From positions 1 through 24,900 of the forward strand of contig JADFMW010000008.1 of NCBI GenBank assembly GCA_022563655.1: a stretch of 24,900 nt of DNA, written 5' to 3'. Positions 16,812-24,478 of this stretch are shown piece after piece. Position numbers and translations under genes: made by a program. This DNA is from Pseudomonadota bacterium. GTDB lineage: Bacteria; Pseudomonadota; Alphaproteobacteria; JAAXGF01. The notes beneath the pieces were generated by a model. That model had not been told where the DNA came from. It saw nothing but the letters and a program-made list of their open reading frames with translations, and did not search any database. Numbering within the stretch: position 1 is the first letter of the stretch; every line of letters starts with the position of its first letter.

Positions 16812-16829
16812 CCCCGCGTTTGCGCGGGG
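16812..16829. repeat. Hairpin upstream of the Tim44-domain gene
   Basis: CCCCGCG and CGCGGGG pair perfectly around a TTTG loop, 52 bases before the gene's ATG, in the 170-base gap between divergent fxsA and the Tim44-domain gene. A fair -10-like CATAAT on the minus strand near 16737-16742 may serve fxsA. No function is established. Confidence 0.55.
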
Positions 16830-16880
16830 AGGTATACGGTAGCGACTGACACTGTGGGTCCGGCCACCGGGACGGAAGTG

Positions 16881-17564
16881 ATGAGCGAAGGGTTCGAAAT
16901 CTTCGATATCATAATTTTCGCTATGGTCGCAGCTTTTATCCTGCTGCGCCTGCGCAGCGTGTTGGGCCGCCGTACCGGGCATGAGCGGCGCCCGTCGCGC
17001 CCGGTGGCCCGGCGAACGGTCGAGGCGAGCTCCGAGAAGGTCGTTCGCCTGGCCGAGCGCGAGGCCCAGGAGGAAGACCCACTCGACGACTTTCGCGACG
17101 TCGGCGATGCCACGCTTGCCGCTGGCCTGACCCGGATCAAGCGGGCGGATCCGAACTTCACCCGCGAGCAGTTTCTCGAAGGCGCGCGCGCGGCGTTCGA
17201 GATCGTCGTCCCCGCGTACGCCGCCGGCGACACCGATACGCTGAGGCCGATCCTTGCCGACGATGTCTACCGCCGCTTCGCCCGGGCCATCCGCGACCGC
17301 GCCGCCGCCCGCCATAGTCTGGAAACCGTGGTGGTGTCGAGCGACAAATCCGAGATCATAGAGGCGGGCATGAACGAGCGGACCGCCATGGTTACCATCC
17401 GCTTCGTCACGCACCAGATCAACGTCACGCGGGACTCGGACGGCAAGGACATCGACGGCGACCCCAGCGATGCGGTCGAGGTGGTTGACATCTGGACCTT
17501 TGAGCGCGACACGCGCTCGCGCGACCCGAACTGGCAGCTGGCCGCCACGCGCAGCCCCAATTGA
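16881..17564 (+). CDS. Tim44-domain membrane-associated protein
   Basis: This is the alphaproteobacterial Tim44-like protein (called TimA in Caulobacter), related to the matrix-side import subunit of mitochondria. The 227 residues begin with one membrane segment, IFDIIIFAMVAAFILLRL (about 7-24), then a charged linker and a Tim44 domain including RIKRADPNFTREQFLEGARAAF and VVEVVDIWTFERD-type strands. The start at 16881 is preceded by GACGGAAG, and an upstream ATG at 16806 adds residues that would disrupt the N-terminal anchor. Its stop overlaps the mltA ATG by one base, so the two are probably co-expressed at the envelope. Its precise role in bacteria is not well defined. Confidence 0.92.
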   Translation: MSEGFEIFDIIIFAMVAAFILLRLRSVLGRRTGHERRPSRPVARRTVEASSEKVVRLAEREAQEEDPLDDFRDVGDATLAAGLTRIKRADPNFTREQFLEGARAAFEIVVPAYAAGDTDTLRPILADDVYRRFARAIRDRAAARHSLETVVVSSDKSEIIEAGMNERTAMVTIRFVTHQINVTRDSDGKDIDGDPSDAVEVVDIWTFERDTRSRDPNWQLAATRSPN

Positions 17565-18763
17565 TGCCTGGCCTGCGGTGCGCCGCCGTCGCGGGCCTTC
17601 TTTTCATTCTCGCCGCGTGCGACGACCGCCCGCCGGAGCCTGCGCGGCTTGACCTTGCACCCGTGGGCTTCGACGCCCTGCCCGGGTGGCGGGACGACCG
17701 CCAGAGTGCCGCGCTCGCCGCGTTCCGGCGCTCATGCACGCGCTTCGATCTTAAGGCCGACGACCAGCCGGTAGGGCCCGGCGGCCTCGGCGGCCTCGTC
17801 GCCGACTGGCGCCCGCCCTGCTTGGCGGCGGCCGCGGTGACGGATGGTGACGAAGCGGCGGCCCGCGCCTTCTTCGAGGAGCGGTTCGCGCCGTTCCGGG
17901 CAAGCGACGGGAGGGCGACGGAAGGCCTATTCACCGGTTATTATGAACCCCTTCTGTCGGGGGCGCGGCAATACGGCGGGCGCTACACCGCGCCCATTTA
18001 CGGCCGGCCGGCCGATCTCGTTTCGGTCGATCTCGGCGCGTTCCAGTCCGACCTGCGCGGCCGCCGCATCGCCGGACGGGTCGGGGATGGCGCGTTGCGG
18101 CCATACGAGAGCCGGGCCGAGATTCAGTCGGGCGCGCTTGCCGGCCGTGTCCCGGTGCTCGCATGGCTCGACGACCCCGTCGACGCATTCTTCCTCCACG
18201 TCCAGGGCTCGGGGCGGATCGTCCTCGATAACGGCGGCGAGTTGCGGGTCGGCTATGCGGGCAGCAACGGCCACGCTTACGTCAGCATTGGCCGCGTCCT
18301 AATCGAGCGCGGCGAGCTTGATCATGACGCGGTGACGATGCAGGCGATTCGCGCCTGGCTCGAGGCCAATCCCGAGCAGGCCCGCGCGCTGATGGACGAG
18401 AATCCCTCGTTCGTGTTCTTCCGCGAGCTTGAGCGCGAGGGGCCGGTTGGCTCCCAGGGCGCGGTGCTGACGCCGGGGCGCAGCCTCGCGGTCGATCGCC
18501 GCCACATTCCCCTCGGCGCGCCGATCTGGCTCGACATCATGGTGCCGGCGGCCGAGCCCGAGGCGCCCGCCCGGCCGCTGCGCCGCCTTGTCGTCGCGCA
18601 GGACACCGGCTCGGCGATCAAGGGTCCCTTGCGCGGCGACCTGTTCTGGGGTTCCGGGCCCGAGGCCGAGGCGGTCGCCGGGCGCATGAAGCACCACGGG
18701 CGCCTGTACCTCTTGTTGCCGCTGGGCGCCGTCGAGCGCCGCGGCGCCGCTTCAAGCGGGTAG
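17564..18763 (+). CDS. mltA: Membrane-bound lytic murein transglycosylase A (lipoprotein)
   Basis: MltA cleaves peptidoglycan glycan strands to leave 1,6-anhydro ends. The signal peptide has a lipobox LAAC with Cys19, so it should be a lipoprotein attached to the outer membrane. The MltA domain follows with GLFTGYYEPLLSGA, FFLHVQGSGRIVL and RVGYAGSNGHAY, and the C-terminal 3D domain shows the catalytic Asp and neighbours in VAQDTGSAIKGPLRGDLFWGSG. The 399-residue length is usual for the family. The ATG at 17564 shares a base with the preceding TGA; a TTG one codon earlier is less likely. Confidence 0.96.
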   Translation: MPGLRCAAVAGLLFILAACDDRPPEPARLDLAPVGFDALPGWRDDRQSAALAAFRRSCTRFDLKADDQPVGPGGLGGLVADWRPPCLAAAAVTDGDEAAARAFFEERFAPFRASDGRATEGLFTGYYEPLLSGARQYGGRYTAPIYGRPADLVSVDLGAFQSDLRGRRIAGRVGDGALRPYESRAEIQSGALAGRVPVLAWLDDPVDAFFLHVQGSGRIVLDNGGELRVGYAGSNGHAYVSIGRVLIERGELDHDAVTMQAIRAWLEANPEQARALMDENPSFVFFRELEREGPVGSQGAVLTPGRSLAVDRRHIPLGAPIWLDIMVPAAEPEAPARPLRRLVVAQDTGSAIKGPLRGDLFWGSGPEAEAVAGRMKHHGRLYLLLPLGAVERRGAASSG

Positions 18764-18776
18764 CCCGCGCGCGGGC
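18763..18776. repeat. 14-bp perfect palindrome after mltA, in a GCGAAGC-type element
   Basis: GCCCGCGCGCGGGC begins on the last base of the mltA stop codon. A GCGAAGCGTGGCGAG stretch follows at 18792-18806 and recurs in inverted orientation at 15467-15481 between dnaQ and secB. The mltA-lutA gap is 108 bases and may hold the mltA 3' end and a lut promoter, which I cannot pinpoint. Confidence 0.6.
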
Positions 18777-18871
18777 CCACCCGCTGCGCGAGCGAAGCGT
18801 GGCGAGTGCCAGGCGTGAACCGCCTCCGGGCACCGCTTGCCATTGGCGCTTGAAATTCGCATTGTGCGGCG

Positions 18872-19642
18872 ATGACCGCCAAAGCCCTCGATGTTGGTCT
18901 CTTCGTCACCTGTCTGGTGGACCTGATGCGGCCCGTCGTCGGCTTCGCCGCCGTCAAGCTGCTCGAGGACGCCGGCTGCGCGGTCTCCGTGCCGCCGGGC
19001 CAGACCTGTTGCGGGCAGCCGGCGTATAACTCGGGCGACCGCGGGAGCGCCCGGCGCATCGCCCGCCAGGTCATCGCCGCCTGCGAAGGGATCGAGCATG
19101 TGGTCGTGCCGTCGGGCTCCTGTGCCGGCATGATCAAGGTGCATTACCCGGAGCTGTTTGCCGACGAGCCGGAGACGGCGGCGCGCGCCGAGGCCCTGGC
19201 GCGGCGCACACATGAGCTCGTCTCCTTTCTCGCGGGCGCCCTTGAAGGCGCCGGAATTGATGCTGAATATCGTGGTGCGGTGACTTACCACGACGCCTGT
19301 TCCGGCCTCAGGGAGCTGGCGATCAAGGAGCAGCCGCGGGCGCTGTTGCGCCGGGTGCGGGGGCTGGAGCTGAAGGAGTCCCGCGAGGCGGAGACGTGCT
19401 GCGGCTTCGGCGGCACGTTCTGCGTCAAGTATCCCGACATTTCCGAGAGCATCGTCGATCTCAAGGTCGACGACGCGATCGCCAGCGGGGCCGACACCCT
19501 TTTGAGCGGCGATCTGGGTTGCCTGTTGAACATCGCGGGAAGGCTCAAGCGGCGGGCCTCGCCGATGCGGGTTCGCCACGTGGCCGAGGTGCTGGCCGGC
19601 ATGACCGACGGGCCGGCCATCGCCGAGGGGCGGGGCGGGTAG
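18872..19642 (+). CDS. lutA: LutA-type (LldE/YkgE) L-lactate oxidation subunit
   Basis: LutA is one of three subunits of the iron-sulfur L-lactate dehydrogenase complex LutABC (LldEFG), which oxidises L-lactate to pyruvate. The 256-residue protein has the two cysteine-rich CCG domains: TCCGQPAYNSGD (CCG at 46-48) with GSCAGMIK, and TYHDACSGLRELAIKEQPR with CCGFGGTFCVKYPDIS (CCG at 176-178), which bind clusters or related metal centres in the heterodisulfide-reductase-like family. The ATG at 18872 lacks an obvious ribosome-binding site. It leads the operon lutA-lutB-lutC, which lies between mltA and the Smr gene, away from any visible lactate permease or regulator. Confidence 0.93.
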   Translation: MTAKALDVGLFVTCLVDLMRPVVGFAAVKLLEDAGCAVSVPPGQTCCGQPAYNSGDRGSARRIARQVIAACEGIEHVVVPSGSCAGMIKVHYPELFADEPETAARAEALARRTHELVSFLAGALEGAGIDAEYRGAVTYHDACSGLRELAIKEQPRALLRRVRGLELKESREAETCCGFGGTFCVKYPDISESIVDLKVDDAIASGADTLLSGDLGCLLNIAGRLKRRASPMRVRHVAEVLAGMTDGPAIAEGRGG

Positions 19643-19650
19643 GCCCGGCG

Positions 19651-21075
19651 ATGCAAATCACCACTCCGAGCTTCAAGGACAACGCGCGCCGCGCGCTGGG
19701 CGATTCCGATCTGCGACGGGCGCTGGACAACATGAAGACGGGGTTCGTCGGCAAGCGCTTGCTGGCCGTCGAGCGTCTGCCCGAGTTCGATGCTCTGCGC
19801 GACGACGCCCGCGACATCAAGGAGCACGTGCTGGAGAACCTGGACGCTTACCTGGAGCGCTTCGAGGCCCGGGTCAAGGAGCAGGGCGGGCAGGTGCATT
19901 GGTGCCGCGACGCCGACGAGGCCCGCCGGGTGATGCTCGAAATTTGCCGCGACGCCGGCGCCCGCACCGTGACCAAGAGCAAGTCCATGATCGGCGAGGA
20001 GATCGCCATCAACGAGCACCTGGAGGCGAACGGCATCGAGCCGGTGGAAACCGACCTCGGCGAATACATCATCCAGCTCCGCCGCGAGCCGCCCAGCCAC
20101 ATCATTGCGCCCGCCATTCATCTATCGAAGGAGCAGGTGGCCGACGCCTTCAGGCAGAAGCACGGGCAGTTCCCCGGGGACCGGCCGCTTGACGAGCCGC
20201 GGGCGCTGGTGGACGAGGCGCGGGCGGTACTGCGCCAGCGCTACTTCGACGCCGACGTCGGCATCACCGGGGCCAACATGCTGGTCGCCGAGACCGGCTC
20301 GGTGGTGATCGTGACCAACGAGGGCAACGCCGACCTCACCATGACGCTGCCGCCGGTCCACATCGTGCTGGCGAGCATCGAGAAGGTGGTGCCGACGCTT
20401 GAGGATGCCGCGACGATCCTGCGCGTGCTGGCGCGCTCGGCCACCGGGCAGGAGATGTCGGTCTACACCACCTTTTGCACCGGTCCGCGCCGCTCCGGCG
20501 ACGCCGACGGGCCCGAGGCGTTCCATGTGGTGCTGTTGGACAACGGGCGCAGCGCCCTGCTCGGCGGCGAGTTCCATGACATCCTGCGCTGCATCCGCTG
20601 CGGCGCCTGCCTCAATCACTGCCCCGTCTATTCCGCCATCGGCGGCCATGCCTACGGCTGGGTGTACCCGGGCCCGATGGGCGCGGTGCTGACGCCGGGC
20701 CTGATCGGCCTCGAGCAGGCCGCCGACCTGCCCAACGCCACGACCTTCTGCGGCAAATGCGAAGAGGTCTGCCCCATGCGCATCCCGCTGCCGAAGATGA
20801 TGCGCTACTGGCGCGACCGTGAATTCGAGGCGCGTCTCACGCCGACGCTGAGCCGCCTCGGGCTGGCCGCATGGACGTTTCTTGCCCTGCGGCCGGCGCT
20901 CTATCGGGTTGCCACCGGGCTGGTCATCGGGATTCTCGGCGCCCTGGGGCGCAACAGAGGCCGCTTCCGCCGGCTGCCGTTGGCGGGCGGCTGGACCGCG
21001 GCGCGTGATTTGCCAGCACCCCAGGGCAGGACGTTCATGCGGCTCTGGGCGCAGCGCCGCCGGGGGCGGCCATGA
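19651..21075 (+). CDS. lutB: LutB-type (LldF/YkgF) iron-sulfur subunit
   Basis: LutB is the ferredoxin-like subunit of the L-lactate oxidation complex. The N-terminal LUD domain includes VTKSKSMIGEEIAINEHL, GITGANMLVAETGSVV and NEGNADLTMTLPPVHIV. Two [4Fe-4S] motifs follow: CIRCGACLNHCPVY (Cys314, 317, 320, 324) and CGKCEEVCPMRIPLP (Cys367, 370, 374). The 474 residues match family length. I use the ATG at 19651, eight bases after the lutA stop, since homologues start near this point; the open frame continues upstream across lutA without similarity. The C-terminal tail is Arg-rich. Its stop overlaps lutC by 4 bp (ATGA). Confidence 0.95.
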   Translation: MQITTPSFKDNARRALGDSDLRRALDNMKTGFVGKRLLAVERLPEFDALRDDARDIKEHVLENLDAYLERFEARVKEQGGQVHWCRDADEARRVMLEICRDAGARTVTKSKSMIGEEIAINEHLEANGIEPVETDLGEYIIQLRREPPSHIIAPAIHLSKEQVADAFRQKHGQFPGDRPLDEPRALVDEARAVLRQRYFDADVGITGANMLVAETGSVVIVTNEGNADLTMTLPPVHIVLASIEKVVPTLEDAATILRVLARSATGQEMSVYTTFCTGPRRSGDADGPEAFHVVLLDNGRSALLGGEFHDILRCIRCGACLNHCPVYSAIGGHAYGWVYPGPMGAVLTPGLIGLEQAADLPNATTFCGKCEEVCPMRIPLPKMMRYWRDREFEARLTPTLSRLGLAAWTFLALRPALYRVATGLVIGILGALGRNRGRFRRLPLAGGWTAARDLPAPQGRTFMRLWAQRRRGRP

Positions 21076-21761
21076 GCGGCGCCAGGGACACGATCCTGGG
21101 CAGCATTCGCAAGTCCCTGAAACGCGGACCCTTGTCCGCGGAGCAGGCGGCGCGGCTGGAGCACCGCCTGAAAACGCCGCGGGCCAACGTGATCCCTGCG
21201 CGGGCGCGGGTGAGTGGCCGGCGGCGGACCGACCTCTTCGTCGACGAGGCCGAGCGGGTCAGCACCACGGTGGCGCGGGTCGCCGACGCGGCCGGCGTGC
21301 CCGGCGCGATAGCGTCCTACCTCGCCGAGCATAACCTGCCCGCGACCCTCAAGGTTGCGCCGGACCCTGCCCTGAAGACCATTCCGTGGTCGGAGAAACC
21401 GGTGCTGAGCGTGGTCGAGGGGCGCGGCGAGGACGGCGACGCCGTGAGCGTCACCGGCGCCTTCGCCGGCGTCGCCGAGACCGGGACGCTGGTGCTGCTC
21501 TCGGGGCCGGAGCACCCGTCGACGCTCAACCTCCTGCCCGAGACCCACATCGTCGTGCTGCGCCGCGACCACCTGGTGGGCAGCTACGAGGACGCCTGGG
21601 CGCTGCTGCGCGTCATGGGCCGGGGCATGCCGCGCACGGTAACCATGGTCACCGGCCCGTCGCGCACCGCCGACATCGAGCAGACGCTCCAACTCGGCGC
21701 CCACGGGCCGCGGCGGCTGCACATCGTGCTCATCGGCGGCGCCGAAGATGACGCGGAATAG
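21072..21761 (+). CDS. lutC: LutC-type (LldG/YkgG) LUD-domain subunit
   Basis: LutC is the third, cluster-free LUD-domain subunit of the L-lactate oxidation complex. The 229 residues start MSGARDTILGSIRKSL, and the LUD domain has VSVTGAFAGVAETGTLVLLSG, HPSTLNLLPETHIVVL and a C-terminal VTGPSRTADIEQTLQLGAHGPRRLHIVLI, closely following the family. It is coupled to lutB by ATGA, and its 3' end overlaps the Smr-domain gene by 14 bases. Confidence 0.94.
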   Translation: MSGARDTILGSIRKSLKRGPLSAEQAARLEHRLKTPRANVIPARARVSGRRRTDLFVDEAERVSTTVARVADAAGVPGAIASYLAEHNLPATLKVAPDPALKTIPWSEKPVLSVVEGRGEDGDAVSVTGAFAGVAETGTLVLLSGPEHPSTLNLLPETHIVVLRRDHLVGSYEDAWALLRVMGRGMPRTVTMVTGPSRTADIEQTLQLGAHGPRRLHIVLIGGAEDDAE

Positions 21762-22389
21762 GGCGAACGCGCCGAGCCCGCGCCGCGCCCGCCGCGAGGC
21801 CGGGTCCGCCGCCGATGCGCGGCTGTGGCGGGCGGTGGTGGGCGATGTCAAGCCCCTGCGTGGCCGCAAGGGTGCGTCGGCTCCGCCGGCCAAGCCTGCG
21901 CCGGAGCCCGAATCCGAGGCCAAGCAGGAGCCCGAGGGGCCCGAGGGGAAGGAAGCCCGCGCGCAACGACCGCGCGCGGCGCCGGCTCCTCGTCCGGCCC
22001 CTCGTCCGGCTTCGGCGCCGCCGCAGCCTCCCGAGCTGCCGTCCCTGCGCCCGGGCCACTCTCCTGGTCTCGATAAGCGCAGGGCCCAGCGCCTCAGGCG
22101 CGGGCAGATGCCTGTCGAGGGCTCGATCGACCTCCATGGCCTGACGCAGAAGCAGGCGGCGCACGCGCTCGGCGCTTTCCTGACCGATGCGCAGGAAGCG
22201 GGCCGGCGTTGCGTTTTGGTGATCACCGGCAAGGGCGACGCCAAGGGCGAGGCCGGGGTGCTGCGCGCGATGGCGCCGCGCTGGCTCAACGAGCCGCCCA
22301 ACCGCGCCCGCATCCTCGCTTTCGAAGTCGCCCAGCCCAAACACGGCGGCCAGGGCGCGCTCTACGTGCTGCTGCGGAGGAAGCGGTAG
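21748..22389 (+). CDS. Smr-domain protein
   Basis: The C-terminal half is a Smr (small MutS-related) domain with all landmarks: SIDLHGLTQKQA (DLHG at 128-131), VLVITGKG (TGKG at 160-163) and HGGQGALYVLLRR (199-211). Stand-alone Smr proteins are nucleases in several bacteria, in some cases acting on RNA at stalled ribosomes; the target here is unknown. The first 110 residues are a disordered-looking Pro/Ala/Glu/Arg linker, common in alphaproteobacterial members. The gene normally follows mltA directly in relatives; here lutABC intervenes and lutC overlaps it by 14 bases. It is 213 residues long and converges with hslU. Confidence 0.92.
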   Translation: MTRNRANAPSPRRARREAGSAADARLWRAVVGDVKPLRGRKGASAPPAKPAPEPESEAKQEPEGPEGKEARAQRPRAAPAPRPAPRPASAPPQPPELPSLRPGHSPGLDKRRAQRLRRGQMPVEGSIDLHGLTQKQAAHALGAFLTDAQEAGRRCVLVITGKGDAKGEAGVLRAMAPRWLNEPPNRARILAFEVAQPKHGGQGALYVLLRRKR

Positions 22390-22402
22390 GGCGCGCGGGC
22401 TT

Positions 22403-23713
22403 CTACAGAATAAACTTCGAGAGGTCGCTGTCCTTGGCGAGGTCGCCGACGTGCTCGTTGACGTAGGCGGCGTCGATGGTGACCGACGTGCCGCCCTGGT
22501 CGGTGGCGCTGAAGCTGATCTCGTCGAGCAGGCGCTCCATCACCGTGTGCAAGCGGCGCGCGCCGATGTTCTCGATGGTCTCGTTGACCTGGGCGGCGAG
22601 TGTCGCGATCGTGTCTACCGCGTCGTCGGTAAAAGCCAGCGTCACTTCTTCGGTCCCCAGGAGCGCGATATACTGCTTGACCAAACTGGCCTCGGGCTCG
22701 GTCAGGATGCGCACGAAGTCGTCCTTGGTGAGCGCCTTGAGCTCGACCCGAATGGGCAGCCGGCCTTGCAGCTCGGGCAACAGGTCCGACGGCTTCGCCA
22801 GGTGGAACGCGCCCGCGGCGATGAACAAGATGTGGTCGGTCTTCACCGTGCCGTGCTTGGTGGCGACGGTGGTGCCCTCGATCAGCGGCAAGAGGTCGCG
22901 CTGCACGCCCTCGCGGCTGACGTCGGCGCCGACGCGCTCCGAGCGGGCGCAGATCTTGTCGATCTCGTCGAGGAACACGATGCCGTTCTGCTCGACCGCG
23001 TCGAGCGACGTGCGAACGATGCCGTCCTGATCGAGCATCTTGTCGCTCTCCTCGGCCATCAGCACCTCGTGGCTCTCGGCGACGCTCATGCGCTTGGTCG
23101 CGGTGCGCGGGCCGAAGGCCTTGCCGAAGACCTCGTTGAGGTTGATCATCCCCATCTGGGTGCCGGGCGCGCCGGGGATGTCGAAGGTGGGCAGCACGTT
23201 GCTGCCAGTCTCGCTCACCTGGACCTCGATCTCCTTGTCGTCGAGCTCGCCGTCGCGCAGCTTCTTGCGCCACTTCCGCCGCGTCTCGGCGGTCGCGGTT
23301 TTGCCGACCAGCGCGTCGAGCACCCGCTCCTCGGCGTTGAGCTCGGCCTTGGCGGCGACCTCCTTGCTCATCTGCTCGCGGGTCATGGTGATGGCGATCT
23401 CGACCAGGTCGCGCACGATCTGCTCGACGTCGCGGCCGACGTAGCCGACCTCGGTGAACTTGGTCGCCTCGACCTTGAGGAACGGCGCGTTGGCGAGCCG
23501 CGCCAGCCGGCGCGCGATCTCGGTCTTGCCGACGCCGGTGGGGCCGATCATCAGGATGTTCTTGGGCAGCACCTCCTCGCGCATCTCCTCGGGCAACCGC
23601 TGGCGCCGCCAGCGGTTGCGCAGGGCGATGGCGACGGCGCGTTTGGCGTCGTTCTGGCCGACGATGAAGCGGTCGAGTTCGGAGACGATCTCGCGGGGAG
23701 TGAACGAAGTCAT
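22403..23713 (-). CDS. hslU: ATP-dependent protease ATPase subunit HslU
   Basis: HslU is the hexameric AAA+ unfoldase that feeds substrates into the HslV peptidase. The 436-residue protein starts MTSFTPREIVSELDRFIVGQ, has Walker A GPTGVGKT (57-64), the pore motif GYVGRDVE, an inserted I-domain, Walker B GIVFLDEIDKI, the sensor/Arg-finger region LPELQGRLPIRVEL, and ends SKFIL, the C-terminal tail that docks onto HslV. The ATG at 23713 overlaps the hslV stop by 4 bp (ATGA). It ends 13 bases from the convergent Smr gene, so transcripts may overlap. Confidence 0.98.
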   Translation of the reverse strand: MTSFTPREIVSELDRFIVGQNDAKRAVAIALRNRWRRQRLPEEMREEVLPKNILMIGPTGVGKTEIARRLARLANAPFLKVEATKFTEVGYVGRDVEQIVRDLVEIAITMTREQMSKEVAAKAELNAEERVLDALVGKTATAETRRKWRKKLRDGELDDKEIEVQVSETGSNVLPTFDIPGAPGTQMGMINLNEVFGKAFGPRTATKRMSVAESHEVLMAEESDKMLDQDGIVRTSLDAVEQNGIVFLDEIDKICARSERVGADVSREGVQRDLLPLIEGTTVATKHGTVKTDHILFIAAGAFHLAKPSDLLPELQGRLPIRVELKALTKDDFVRILTEPEASLVKQYIALLGTEEVTLAFTDDAVDTIATLAAQVNETIENIGARRLHTVMERLLDEISFSATDQGGTSVTIDAAYVNEHVGDLAKDSDLSKFIL

Positions 23714-24267
23714 TCGGGGTCGAGCTTCTCCACGCTGACGGATTCGTTGGTGTAGACGCAAATGTTCGCGGCCACGGCCATCGCCTTGCGGGCCACCGCC
23801 TCGGCGTCGAGGCCATCGATGTCGATCAGCGCCCGCGCCGCGGCCAGCGCATAGTTGCCGCCCGAGCCGATGCCGATGAGGCCGTCGTCGGGCTCGAGCA
23901 CGTCGCCGGTGCCGCTCACCATCAGCGATGCCGAGCGGTCGGCCACCGCCATCAGCGCCTCGAGCCGGCGCAGGTAGCGGTCGGTGCGCCAGTCCTTGGC
24001 GAGCTCGACGCAGGCGCGGGTCAGTTGGCCCGCGTGGCGCTCGAGCTTGGCCTCGAGCCGCTCGAACAGGGTGAAGGCGTCGGCCGTCGCGCCGGCGAAG
24101 CCGGCGAGGATACGCCCGTCGCCGAGGCGGCGGATCTTGCACGCGTTGGCCTTGACCACGGTGTCGCCCATGCTCACTTGGCCGTCCCCGGCGATGACCA
24201 CGGCGTCGCCCTTGCGCACGCATAAGATCGTCGTGGCGTGCCAAGGCGTCGGTTCGGTTGGGGGCAT
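23710..24267 (-). CDS. hslV: ATP-dependent protease peptidase subunit HslV
   Basis: HslV is the proteasome-beta-like threonine peptidase of the HslUV complex. After a short propeptide (MPPTEPTPWHA) the expected mature N-terminus is Thr12 in HATTILCVRKG, with VVIAGDGQVSMGDTVVKANACKIRR, ILAGFAGATADAFTLFERLE and IGSGGNYALAAARAL conserved. The ATG at 24267 is preceded by GAGGACC; an upstream ATG at 24351 would lie within the predicted promoter. It is 185 residues long, first gene of the hslVU operon, and probably heat-shock controlled. Confidence 0.97.
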   Translation of the reverse strand: MPPTEPTPWHATTILCVRKGDAVVIAGDGQVSMGDTVVKANACKIRRLGDGRILAGFAGATADAFTLFERLEAKLERHAGQLTRACVELAKDWRTDRYLRRLEALMAVADRSASLMVSGTGDVLEPDDGLIGIGSGGNYALAAARALIDIDGLDAEAVARKAMAVAANICVYTNESVSVEKLDPE

Positions 24268-24296
24268 GGGTCCTCGAATGACAAGCTGATGAAACC

Positions 24297-24317
24297 GTGC
24301 CGGCCTCGGGCCGGCAC
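24297..24317 (-). promoter_or_regulatory. Perfect hairpin at the 5' end of the hslVU leader
   Basis: GTGCCGGCC (24297-24305) and GGCCGGCAC (24309-24317) form a perfect 9-bp G+C stem with a 3-base loop. The predicted transcription start near 24318 would put this hairpin at the extreme 5' end of the mRNA, about 30 bases before the hslV ATG. No T-run follows, so termination is unlikely; an mRNA-stabilising role is more plausible. Confidence 0.65.
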
Positions 24318-24324
24318 GCCAACC

Positions 24325-24352
24325 ATGTGGGGGTTCGGAACGCGCCGTCAAG
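24325..24352 (-). promoter_or_regulatory. Sigma-32 (RpoH)-like promoter of hslVU
   Basis: On the minus strand, CTTGAC (24352-24347) is followed by CCCCCACAT (24333-24325), close to the heat-shock pattern CTTGAAA-N12/15-CCCCATNT. hslVU is a classic RpoH-dependent operon, which strengthens an otherwise modest sequence match. Confidence 0.5.
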
Positions 24353-24478
24353 GGCCGCGCTTCGAATCGCCAGTTCCATCACGACCTAGCAAAGCCCGGG
24401 GAATCGGTCCCTGGCGGTTGGCGCGCGTTCCTGCTACAACGGCCCCGCTTTCCGGCGGCGAGCCGAGAGGAACGGCCC

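Noticed and set aside
20901..22340. 479-codon minus-strand frame opposite lutB, lutC and smr
   Set aside because: The sense genes carry clear signatures; this frame is compositional.
22451..23755. 434-codon plus-strand frame opposite hslU
   Set aside because: It mirrors hslU codons as Leu/Asp/Val-rich text without motifs.
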